64,000 nucleotides of DNA from JADKAV01 sp037046735 (GTDB taxonomy: Bacteria; Actinomycetota; Actinomycetes; S36-B12; UBA10799). Below, piece by piece: positions 1-10,014 of this stretch; the stretch's first letter is position 1, and each line of letters starts with the position of its first letter. The notes under the pieces are model-generated. The model saw nothing but the letters and a program-made list of their open reading frames with translations. It searched no databases and was not told where the DNA came from. Location of the stretch: contig JBAOHC010000020.1 of the NCBI GenBank assembly GCA_037046735.1, positions 1 through 64,000 on the forward strand. Reading direction: 5' to 3'. Both the position numbers and the translations under genes were made by a program.

Positions 1-1010
1 TGGCGGTCGGGCGCGAGGTCGCCGGCCTCGATGACCTCCGCTGGATCACGTCCCACGCCCACACCGACACGTCGTGCGCCACGACCCCACCGCGCAGCTC
101 GAGGCCGGCGGCCTCCATCCACGTGTGGAGCGGGGGCGTCGGTTTGGCGAACAGTCCGGGGTGATGACGCAGAGCCACAGCGTGAGTTCGTCGGCGCTCA
201 CCGGCATGCCGATCTCCACGTTCTCGTCCTGGTCCGCGGCCCGGGCGACGGTGACCATCTCGTCGGTGAGGGATGGCTCCGTCACTGCCCACCTCGATCG
301 TCACGACAGCGTGCACCTCGCCGCCCTCGGTGGGTGGGGTGAACTCGCACGCACGACCAGCAGATCGTCGACCGAGTAGCCGGCCGCCGAGCCGTCCGGG
401 CCGCGCCATGCAGATGCCTCGGTTTCCACCGAGAACTGCTCGACCTCTCGCCCGTCCGCGAGACGCACGTCGCCGAAGATGACTAACACGGCGAGGTCCA
501 CCGACACGGTGAGGACCTGCAGGTCCAGCTCGGCGTCGGTCAACCGGTGCGTGAAGAACTTCCCGGCGACGGCGTCGTGGATGATGATCGTGGTGTCGTC
601 CGGCAAGAGGTGCAACGGCCCCTCCAGCAACTCCTCCAGCGCACGGTCGACGAGTTGCGACATCACCGCCCTCATGCGCACCCGGCACGCCGAGCCGCTC
701 GATGGTTCGCTCGACGTACTGGTCCACGTTCGAGCCGGGGTCGGCGCGGACGACCGCGAGCAACGCCGCCTTCATTTCGGTGGCGCTCGGGAGCGGCGAC
801 GCGTCGAGGCGGGCCTCGAGTGCTTCGGTGCCCATCGCGTCGCTCGCGTCCATGGCGGAGAGCACGTACTCGGTGATCACGATGGCCAGTTGGCCCAGCA
901 CCCGGTCGCGGGGCAGCCCGGCGTCCCGCATGCGGACCGCCGCACGCCAGGCGGCCGGCGGGTTGTCGTCCAGGACCTGGCGACGCCGAATTGGCGATCG
1001 AGCAGGATTG
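1..1010 (-). pseudogene. Broken reverse-strand gene, partly DUF1841-like
   Basis: Convincing protein can be read on the reverse strand only by switching frames. From about 1010 down, one reading gives LLDRQFGVAR and, after a shift near 985, VLDDNPPAAWRAAVRMRDAG followed by a helical stretch to about 670. A second frame (681-330) gives a beta-rich segment beginning VMSQLVDRALEELLEG, and a third (285-150) begins MTEPSLTDEMVTVARAADQD. The pattern of an acidic residue, PP, W, then RM..AG..R..VL..LA resembles DUF1841 proteins (recognition by eye, unverified). The rest I do not recognise, and this could be more than one gene. The 5' part collides with the oppositely oriented helicase fragment near 1010, so the gene is probably truncated there, and it runs off the window at the left. 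Confidence 0.45.
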
Positions 1011-1011
1011 C

Positions 1012-2301
1012 CGAAGAGGGTCTCTCCTCAACGGACAAGAAGTCTGCCGCACTGGCCGAATTTCTAGCTGAGTTGGAGAGCGATCCGTTCGGCATGGTCG
1101 ATGCCGTTGCAGAGTTCAGCTACGCCTTCTCGGCAACCGTCCAGCAGAGCGTCGACGGGAAATGCAACGCAGGAAGGGCATCTCCTCCACTGCGGACGAC
1201 CAGGTCCTGGAGTATGAGTACGTCGTCATCGACGAGGCGGTTTGGCGTCTTCGCCTCGGGACTTGATGATCCCGATGGCGCAGGGAAAGAAGATCATCCT
1301 TGTCGGTGACCACCGCCAACTCCCCCACATCATCGATGAGGAAGTCGCGCGGCGCATGGAGGAAAAGCGGTTGGGGGACTCCGACGAGCGAGTGGCTCAA
1401 GAAGTCGATGTTCCAGTACTTGTTCTCCGAGCGGGTCAGGGCCTTGGAGGAGAAGGACGGTATACAGAGACGCGTCACGCTGGACAAGCAGTTCCGGATG
1501 CATCCGCAGTTGGGCGACTTTGTGAGCCGCTGCTTCTACGAGACATTCGACCGCACTGAACGGTTCGAGTCCGGCCTCCCTACCGGGCAGTTCGGGCACC
1601 ACCTCCCAGGCACCGACAACGCGCCCGCGATTTGGCTCGACGTACCACGGACCGTGGGAGCCCGGAAAGCAGTAGGGGACGAGTTGGACTCGCCTGGCTG
1701 AAGCCGAAGCGATCTCGCGACAATTGAAGGAGTGGATCGAGTCACCGCAGGGAAACGATCTCAACTACGGCGTGATCTCGTTCTACAAGGCACAAGCTGA
1801 CTTGATCCGTCAAGAACTGCGGAGCCGCCTGGGCTCGATCGCCGATGACGACAAAAGGATTCGGGTGGGAACTGTGGACTCCTTCCAGGGGATGGAGTTG
1901 GATGCCGTATTCCTGTCGATCGTTAGAACGCTCCCCCAGGGCTGGACCCCGGGCGACCGGGAGCCGGCGAAGCAAGCGCGCAGCCTGTTCGGTCACCTGT
2001 GCCTGTACAACCGCTTGAACGTCTCGATGAGCCGACAGAAGCAATTGCTGGTCGCCGTGGGTGACGCGGCCCTGGTACAGACGGATCTGGCCACTAGTTC
2101 GTACCCGGGCTGGTCAGCTTCTACGAACTCTCCGCGAATGCCAAAGCAGGATCTGCTGGACCATCGGATACCCGAGATGCCGCGCTGCGCGACCGTGAGC
2201 CACTGCCCCGCACTCCGCAAGAGTCAGTCGAGGCCGCGCCCTCCGCTGCGCTCCCCCGGCGGGACAAAGTTCTTTCGTGCGTTCCGACGAGGGCCCGGTG
2301 A
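1012..2301 (+). pseudogene. Upf1/DNA2-like SF1 helicase, 5'-truncated and frameshifted
   Basis: Stitching frames gives the C-terminal two thirds of a superfamily 1B helicase. Visible motifs in order are VVIDEA (II, about 1230), LVGDHRQLPH (III, 1300), LDKQFRMHP (IV, 1480), VGTVDSFQGME (V, 1866) and NRLNVSMSRQKQLLV (VI, 2010). The Walker A motif and everything before it are absent: the readable frame starts around 1012 with GLSSTDKKSAALAEFLAEL, exactly where reverse-strand coding ends. Frame changes fall near 1190, 1240, 1385, 1675 and 2095, and the reading stops with TGA at 2299-2301. Upf1-like helicases accompany McrBC/CoCoNuT-type systems, and the downstream genes fit that context. As written it cannot encode an active ATPase. 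The truncation looks like a rearrangement rather than sequencing error. Confidence 0.8.
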
Positions 2302-2306
2302 GGGCC

Positions 2307-4273
2307 ATGTCCACAAGAACGCTCGATTACGGCAGCAAGACACCGTTCTCCGGGGTGTTCGGCCAGCCCAAACACCTGGCGTGGCCGGTCAACACCTGAG
2401 TGACCATCCCGGCAGCGCTCAGCGTCGGTGGGGATCTGGTCAATCCCTTCGAGAGGGTTATTCTCAAGGTCATCGACGCAGTCGGGGGCTTGGACGAACG
2501 CGCACTAGCCGATGAGACGTGCATACCTGTGGACCTGGTGCGGAGCGTCACCCTGAGGCTGCGGGACAAAGGACTAATCAACGACGACAACCTGATCATC
2601 GATCAGCAGCGCAAAACGTGGGAAGAGGACGGCCGTGAGGGAGGACTACACGTCGGCGCTGATCTTTCGTGAACTCGTCGGAGGGAGAATCCTCCCCCTT
2701 GTTCACGTCCTCGATGCGAGCAACCCTCTCAAGACCAAGATTGCTAAGCGTGGCATTCGTAGGCTTTGGCAGGACAACCGATCCGCCACCTCCCCCGCCT
2801 ACGACCCGCAACGTCATCAACGCAATCACTCAGATGAGAAAGCGCACCGCGGCTTACGCACAGACGACGAGGATCCCAACAATCGAGCAGATCAGAGTGG
2901 GTCGCCGAACCGGAGGAGTACCTGCTCGACTCTCAGATCGCCATCCAGTCACGCGATGCCGACTTCCGCATTGCCGACCCGTTTGGTTCAGGCTTTTCAC
3001 GCATCCTTGAAGATACGTTCAATCGTCGGCTGGAAGCCAGCGGAGGGCCTTCAGGAGTGGATGACCAGTTGGCGGCGAAGCCTGTCTTCTCCGGTGCTAC
3101 GTGACGACGAAGTGCGCGACAGACGACCCTTTGACACGGAAGAAAATCGCCGCAGGTACCCCAAGCTTGTCCTTGCTCTGATCCCCCCTCGCGGAGCGCA
3201 ACATGGTCAATCGAAGACATCTACGCATCACTCGAGTGGGCGCTGTTCTACACCTGCGAGGCAAACAGGCCTGACATCGCAATCCGGCGCCTCAAGCAGG
3301 AGTCGGGGCGGCGCCTTTCTCCGAGCGGATGTCGAGAGTCGCTACATCCATCGGATTTGAGGCCTCCAAGTTCGGATTCCGCCCTATTCCGGAGGGCAAG
3401 TTCATCGACTACTCCAACCAGAGCGCGGAGATGGACAGCGTCTTGGCGATCGCCCTCGTCCAGGCAGAGACCAACCCCGCGCATCCGCTTCGTTCCGTCG
3501 CCGAGACGTACCCGGACTTCATGGACCGCCTCTCGAACCTCAGGACCGATCGGGGCAATCGAGCCCACGGGCAACGGGTCACTCGACCCGCGGGGAGCCG
3601 AACTTGAGTCCGACCCATTTATGCGCGAGGTCGTCAGCACTTTACTACCGAGCATGCACTTCGACTCAATCGCGCCCAGGGCTGCCGAGTTGTCACTGGC
3701 AGACCTCCGGCCTGGATGCCCGGACGAGCCTGCTCGATGCCTTCGGCTACCAGACGTTCAACAGGTTGGGACCCAGCGCCCAAGAGTCTCTGCTCGGCGC
3801 CGAGCAATTCTGGCTCGTCTCACAGGATGGTGACGACGCTCGCGGCTTCATAAGCAATCTGTACTCCGCCCTCCAGGGGGTACTGCGAGAATTCGTCGGC
3901 CGAGTCGCTGCGCTTGGTTTCCCCCGAGAGCGACTACAAGACGCAGGCCAGCATTAACGCTGAGTTAGCGGGTCTCGGATCCCTGCCGCGAGCGTTCACC
4001 TCGGTGAGGCCTGCACGAATCCGTGACACGTTGCAGGGCGACGACCGTTCGCTTGGGGCTCTAGTCATCTCAATCCTCCTGGTAACGAGCGAGGTTCGCC
4101 TGAAGGAGCTCGCGAATGCGCAGCCGGACTTCCTGACCGCCATCGCCGACATCGTGGACCGGCGCGGCCACGGCAACCAACCCGCCCCGATGCAAAGGGC
4201 AGAAGCGAAGAACCTGCGCGCATCGACCATCGCGACCCTAATAACGCTGCTTGAGTTGGACCAGGAGGACTGA
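2307..4273 (+). pseudogene. Winged-helix protein with HEPN-like motifs, frameshifted
   Basis: A protein of about 650 residues is spread over many frames. It begins at ATG 2307 (MSTRTLDYGSKTPF), six bases after the helicase stop, and continues at 2400 into a helix-turn-helix-like segment (ERALADETCIPVDLVRSVTL, then GLINDDNLIIDQQRK) typical of a winged helix. A long helical body follows (EWVAEPEEYLLDSQIAIQSR; SIEDIYASLEWALFYTCEA; FGFRPIPEGKFIDYSNQSAE). Two segments recall HEPN RNase motifs: LSNLRTDRGNRAHG near 3535-3575, containing R-x4-H, and ADIVDRRGHGNQ near 4145-4180. It ends LLELDQED at TGA 4271-4273, four bases before the coiled-coil GTPase. I do not recognise a named family. The HEPN assignment is inference from short motifs in a helical context. 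About ten frameshifts disrupt it. Confidence 0.6.
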
Positions 4274-4277
4274 AGAC

Positions 4278-6742
4278 ATGGCCGATTCGTCCGAAGACCA
4301 ACCAGGCGAGGAAGTTGCCGGAGTGGAGGCTGCGGCTCCACCTACGTCGATTGACGTCACTGCAACGGCCGACGACGTGGCCCGCCAAAGCGATCAGGTG
4401 CACGACGGGTTGGCGACGCTACGGAGTGGCTTCGAGCAGCTCAAGTCACAGATTGAGACCGTCAACGGGCTCACAATCAGCGCGGCGGACCTCCTTTCCG
4501 AGTTCCAGCAGACGGGCAGAGACTCTCAACGCCGGACGACTGCAACTTGAGCGCCAGAATGCCGTGCTCGTAACCAGACAGCAGGCGGTGATCCAAGCTG
4601 AGCATCAACGTGACCAAGGCTTCTCCGTCGAGCGTGCGACCCTGGATCGCGAACACGGCAAGAGGCACACCGAAGCCCTCGCCGCGCTTGAAGCGGAGCT
4701 GGCGTCGCTGAGGTCCGCGCGCCGGGACTGGCTGCCGTGTCGGACGCGGAAGAAGCAGAGCGGTCGCGCATCAGGACAGAGATCGCGAAGAGGCAGTCGG
4801 ACTGGGATGAGGTGCGCACCCAGGCAGCAGCGACTGATCCAGCAGCAGCATGAGGAGTTGGAACAGCAAGAAGGGCGCCGTGTCCGCCCTGCGAACCGAG
4901 CTTGAGGGTCGCCGAGTCGAACTCGACAACAACGAATTCGACCTCGAAGTACGTTGGGAGAGTCTCAACCGACAGCTGGTGAAGCGTCGCGAAAACCTCG
5001 ACGACGACATCGCGGCGCTCGTCGCCGAGGAACGCGCGTCGTTCCGGCCCGTCTGCAGGGCCGCCATGTCAGAGGGCGGACGACTTCGCGAGACGATCCA
5101 GTCGCAAGATGATCTGCTCAGCGCGTTCGACCACCTGCAGCGACAGCTTGGTGGGCGGGAGCCGGCCATGGTCATTCTCGAACTCAACACGCTCAGGGAT
5201 GAGGTGCGACGACTGACCGAGGAGTTGGCAACGCGCCCTACCGAGGAGGTGCGCACTCGACTCGCTTCCCTAGCTGCTGACAATCGGGGCCTGGAAAACC
5301 GGGCCGAAGAACTCGAGCGCCAACTCCAAAACAGTGAGAGTCTGGCCGCCGAGTCCAGCACACTCAAGCGCGCGCCAACCGGGAGTTGGAGTCGTCGAAC
5401 GCTTCGCTCGAACGCCTCGCCAGGAACTTCGAGGCTGAAGCACTCAAGTTGCACGCGAGAGCTTGACCGCCTCCGCGCGGCCTATGAGCGGCCAGCTGAA
5501 GTGGAAGCCCGCTACAAGGAGATCGAGCTTCCACGTTTCGAGGGCAAGGACATCAGCCCCGCGCGCCAGACCGCCATTTCCGAGATCGAATGGCTAGAGA
5601 GCATCGGCACCCGCACAGACGAGTACGGGCTTAGTTTCAATCCGCGCATCCTGAAGGCGTTCCACACCGCCCTTAAGACGGCGGAGTGGTCACCTCTGAC
5701 GATCCTCGCCGGGGTATCCGGCACCGGCAAGTCTGAGCTTCCTCGGCTGTACTCACACTTCGGTGGGCTGTACTTCGAGCCCCTTTCCGTTCAACCGAAC
5801 TGGGACAGCCAGGAGTCCATGCTCGGGTTCTTCAACTCGATCGACAACCGGTTCGACGCACAACCAGTCCTGCGATTCCTTGCGCAGAGCCAGAAGCCCT
5901 GGGTCGCTGCGACTGACGGCGATGACGGGTACCCCGGCTTAGACGATGCCATCTGTATGGTGCTTCTCGACGAGATGAACCTCGCCCACCCCGAGCTCTA
6001 CTTCGCCGAGTTCCTCAGCAAGCTCGAACTCCGTCGGGGCAAGAAGCGGTCTGAAGTCCCTACCCTTCCCGTCAAGATTGGAGCGGGGATGAAGCCCTAC
6101 GAATTGCCGCTCGGACGGAACGTGCTGTGGGCGGGAACGATGAACCAAGACGAGACCACCAAGTCGCTCTCAGACAAGGTGCTCGACCGGTCAATCATCA
6201 TTCACTTCCCCCGCCCGACTAGCTTGAAGCGGCGGAAGAAGTTGGCGCCGCTGGATGCCAGAAACCGTGGCGACAGTCTTCCGTGGAAGACCTGGCGGAA
6301 GTGGCTCGTTCAGGAGAGCCCCTTCACCGCCGACGAAGTGAAGCCGTACAAGTCGTTCATCGAGGAGATGAACGAGTCGCTTGCCGTTGCCGGGCGTGCA
6401 ATTGGCCACCGCGTCTGGCAGGCGGTCGAGTACTACATGGCGAACTACCCCGATGTCGTTGCGGCTGGCGATGACAGCACAAGGAAGGCGCATGCCATGC
6501 ACGTAGCCTTCGAGGACCAACTCGTCCAGAAGGTCATGCCCAAGTTCCGTGGCATCGACACCAGGGGGAAGTCAAAGGACGAGTGCCTCGACAAGATTCG
6601 GGGTCAGCTTATCGCTGGGATCGACGGTCGTGGCTTCAACCTCGCCGAGGACTTCGACCTCGCTATGGAACTCGGATACGGCCAGTTCATGTGGCAGTCC
6701 GCGAACTACCTCAAGGTCGACAGCTCTGATGAACCTGCGTGA
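4278..6742 (+). pseudogene. Coiled-coil-McrB-type AAA+ GTPase (CnuB-like)
   Basis: ATG at 4278 opens an acidic N-terminus and then a long coiled coil rich in Glu, Arg, Leu and Gln (ELEGRRVELDNNEFDLEVRW; EELERQLQNSESLAAESSTL). From about 5500 an uninterrupted AAA+ domain follows: Walker A GVSGTGKSEL (5707), Walker B VLLDEMNLAHPE (5960), and the McrB-type sensor WAGTMNQDETT (6128), where classical McrB has an MNTADRS-like signature. McrB proteins hydrolyse GTP to drive the McrC nuclease. The coiled-coil N-terminus in place of a small DNA-reading domain is the hallmark of CoCoNuT CnuB. Frame changes lie near 4530, 4720, 4830, 4865, and a compensating pair at about 5370 and 5455. The stop (6740-6742) overlaps the next start by 14 bp, implying translational coupling. 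Confidence 0.8.
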
Positions 6743-9297
6743 GTCCTACCAACTCTCTCGGGAAGACAGCGAAGTAGGGACCCTTGCCCGCCAAATGTTG
6801 GACCAACAGCACTGGCTCACGACAATCTGTGAGTTCGACCCGAGGACCGGCGAAGCGCTTCCGCTTGGTCTCGGCACTCTCCTGCATCGACTGGCCACCC
6901 GCGAAAGCACCACCTTCATTCGTGATCGGCTGTGGCGCCTCGTTGAGCACAGTAGAGACTCCGTTCAGCGGCTGCTCCGCTCACTGAGCGAAGACCCTCG
7001 GCGCGAGCAGGCGGTCCTTCCTATCCGAGCTGTCAGGGAGCTCAACGCGACCAGCTTCATTGCCCTGAGCCGTCGTCCAGGCCGGAACGTGCGCGAGAAG
7101 CTAGCTGGGAAGCCTTACATGCAAGCCGTTCGTAGATATCAGTCGGTGGATCTTCCGCAGAACCGACTCCTCAAGGAGTTCGCCACTCAATTGGCTGACC
7201 TTCTTGAGATGCGACACATGTACTTGGGGCACGAAGATGCACTGGCTGGAGACATACGCCGGTGGCTCGTCCGAGGAAGCGCTGGCAATCTCACGTTTGG
7301 GAGAACCTCCCACCCAACAACACCCCCTGTCGCACCGAGACTACCGACGGGTCTGGGACTCCTGGCGGTGGCTTCAGTCGCTCGACGAGGACATGGACCG
7401 CGACTTCGACCAGATCGGGGACCGCGCCGAAACGGTTGACAGATGGGAGGGCTTGGGGAAGGCGTACTCGGAGGGGAGGACGCTCTTCGGCGACATGCCT
7501 GTTCTGTTCGACTACGACAACTTCACGATCGAGCCTTGGCGTCGAGTGCTCACCCGAGGAACCATTTCGGCCAACCGCCGACTCGGTGAGCGTGAAGCCG
7601 TGATCCAGCCTGCATGCGTCGACTTGGCCTACCTGAGGCCGCGATACTCATCGAGTGGCGATGCGGTGAAAAGGAGCCTGGCCGAGACGTTTCTCTGGCA
7701 GCATTGGGCGAACGATCGGGAGGCAGTCGATCTGGAACTGTTCGATTCGGACGCAGTCGTCCTGCACCAAGACGCGACAACACTCACTTTGGCTGACCTG
7801 TTCTTTGCCCGAGGTGCTGGCGGCCAGCTGCTCCAGTCAGCGGCCCATGCGTTCGCACGGAAGCTCAGCACGGTCTTCGCGAGTCCTGACCTTGTCTGGC
7901 TGATCCCCGATGCCTTGAACGACTTTGATCTTCAAGTAGCGCGCAGGAACATCAATGCCCGATTCGCGCATGCAGAGCCGCTACCACGCTCAGTTGCCGC
8001 CGTCTTCGAGCATGTCGATCATTCACGAATCCCGCACGCCGGCTACCAAGTCGTCATCGTCGACTCATTCGGTGGCACTATCTATGCGACGAAGCTCATC
8101 GCCGGACATAGTTCCGAACTCGAAGAGCGCGTTCCCACGACGCGTGGCTTCTACTGGGAGAGAACACCGCACGTCCAGATCAACGACACAGAAGGCCCCT
8201 CGGGACCAGCCAACGAGATCCCATTCTTCGATGGTGATGGCGAATGGTTCGATGAAGTCCGCCACAGGGGCTCAATCCAATCGACGAACGGATGCTGCGC
8301 GCCCATCCGCAGATTGGCGGCTTTGATATCTGCGTCACGCTGGCCGAGAGCCCAGTTGTGGGTGGCATCCGGCTGCACGATCTGCAACTCCAGGCTGGTG
8401 ATTTCTCATTATGGCGCGACCAAATCCCGAACTCTCAATCAAGGTCAAAGACAAGCACGACCGGTACCAGGCGTTCTACCTCGTTGACAGAGACACCACC
8501 ATACGACCACTGCGCGGTGTTCCCATTCAATACCCGTCCCCGAACGATTCGAACTCCCCGCTGGTCGGGCGTACTCCCAGTTCCCGCTCTTCCAGGGTCA
8601 AGACCCGGATGACCTGGGATACGCGGCACGCCTAGAGTCACCCAGCTTCCCAATGGCGGCCGACGTGATCTGTCGCCTGTCGATGACGTACACCTACGGT
8701 GCCGATGACCCTTACCGCCTCGTCTTCGAGCCACGGACGGCACTTTCAAGCCGGTACAGGCTAAGTGGCGACCCAAGACTGAAGAGGTTATCACCGACGC
8801 GCCGGCACCCGAGTACCCGCAACCGCAGACGTGGCAGGAGATACAGGAACACTACGACGCGGGCAAAGGGAAGACCACAGACTTTCCTGACTGGGCGGCT
8901 GGCAGTACTGAAGAGTTACTCGAGACAGTGAATGGCCTCCGGGACATCGTCCACGGAACGCTCAAGACCGAGTGGAAGATCAATCCAAGCGGGTGGCACT
9001 TCGCCTTTGCCGAGCGTCAATCCGATAGCGACATCTATGTCAACGAAAGCACTTGCGGGCGGCGCCCCGTACAGCACGATCGCCAAAGGCGACGACATCT
9101 ACTTCATCATTGTTCGAAGAAACGGCCGCGAGACGACCAAGTTGATCGCGAACTCGCCGGCGGCGCTCACCGCTGCCGCTCCAAAGGACTTGGCTGACTT
9201 ATTCGCAGGGCGCTGTATGTGCCCTACATCCGGACATGGTCGGACGGAAGATCCCTGAGCGATCCCTAATGCCCCAATGGCTTCCGCGCTCGCATGA
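6729..9297 (+). pseudogene. DUF2357 (McrC-type) protein with Hsp70-like ATPase domain
   Basis: ATG 6729 begins inside the preceding gene. Residues 1-240 (MNLRESYQLSREDSEVGTLA, then LPIRAVRELNATSFIALSRR, LPQNRLLKEFATQLADLLE, LSHRDYRRVWDSWRWLQSLD) are a DUF2357 domain, the N-terminal region of many McrC homologues. I do not see a PD-(D/E)xK site. The chain instead continues into an actin/Hsp70-like domain: LVWLIPDALNDFDLQVARRN, then EPLPRSVAAVFEH (compare the Hsp70 EPTAAAL segment), then YQVVIVDSFGGTIYATKL (a phosphate-2-like GGT loop). Further beta-rich sequence runs to about 9297 (AHPQIGGFDICVTLAESPVV; TWQEIQEHYDAGKGKTTDF). Frame changes occur around 7300, 8290, 8570, 8740, 9050 and 9190. The end overlaps the next ATG if one base is restored. 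A chaperone-like ATPase could assemble or license the McrBC-type complex; that role is inference. Confidence 0.65.
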
Positions 9298-10011
9298 CGG
9301 ACCTTCTACCCAAGCTTGCAATGGCCATGCAGTCGGCCGAAGATGCCACCTCAGCTTAGGAATGAGCTCAGGTTCTTGTCGAGGTGCACCCATCGGGACA
9401 TGCCCGAGTCTGTCAGCGCCGAGCTTCTCGTTCAGGCGCGGAACGGGCAGGTGGACGAGAAGTCAATCGGCTTTGCATTTGGTGATCTTCTCGAGTCATG
9501 GCAGCAAGTCATCTTCCACAGCTTGCTGGCCAGGGCCGACGTGGGCTCCCTGCGCATCTTTGCACGCGCGATCTGGCGAAGCGAGGCATTCGTCCGAGCC
9601 TTCGAACCCCAAGCCGTCGTAGAAGTCGCTCAACGAACGCTCGCCGCCCTCAAGGGCGTAACCAGCATGGCCGCCCCAGATAGGCGCGAGGTTGCCGCGC
9701 TGACTCGCTACTGCGAGCTTCTGCTTGGCCTGCTCAGAAGCAGAGACTCGGAGGACCACGAGATCAGAATTCTGTTGCAGCCGCACCAAGCGGTAGTCGG
9801 GATCTTGCAGAGCAGTTGAACAGGTCATCACCTTTATCGCAAGGAGTCCCATTTTCGCTGGAGTCTCGAGTCCAGGTCGCAAACTTCTCCTGGGAAGCCC
9901 GAAGAAGATGACACTCCGGACCTGCTTTACGCCCTGCGGCTCTACCTCACCGGTGACATTGGGGCCAATACCATCCGAGTCAGCGGTGTCAACGATAGCG
10001 AGGACGACTGA
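9294..10011 (+). pseudogene. Small helical island protein of unknown function, frameshifted
   Basis: ATG at 9294 overlaps the presumed end of the previous gene. The protein starts MTDLLPKLAMAMQSAEDATS, then shifts frame near 9355 into a long helical stretch (HRDMPESVSAELLVQARNGQ; FGDLLESWQQVIFHSLLARA; VVEVAQRTLAALKGVTSMAA; VAALTRYCELLLGLLRSRDS). Further shifts near 9790 and 9890 lead to an acidic tail, PEEDDTPDLLYALRLYLTGD, ending at TGA 10009-10011, three bases before the CARF gene start. I recognise no catalytic motif. Position and spacing make it part of the same operon as the McrB-type and CARF genes. It could be an adaptor or specificity protein, but nothing in the sequence shows that. 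Confidence 0.5.
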
Positions 10012-10014
10012 ACG

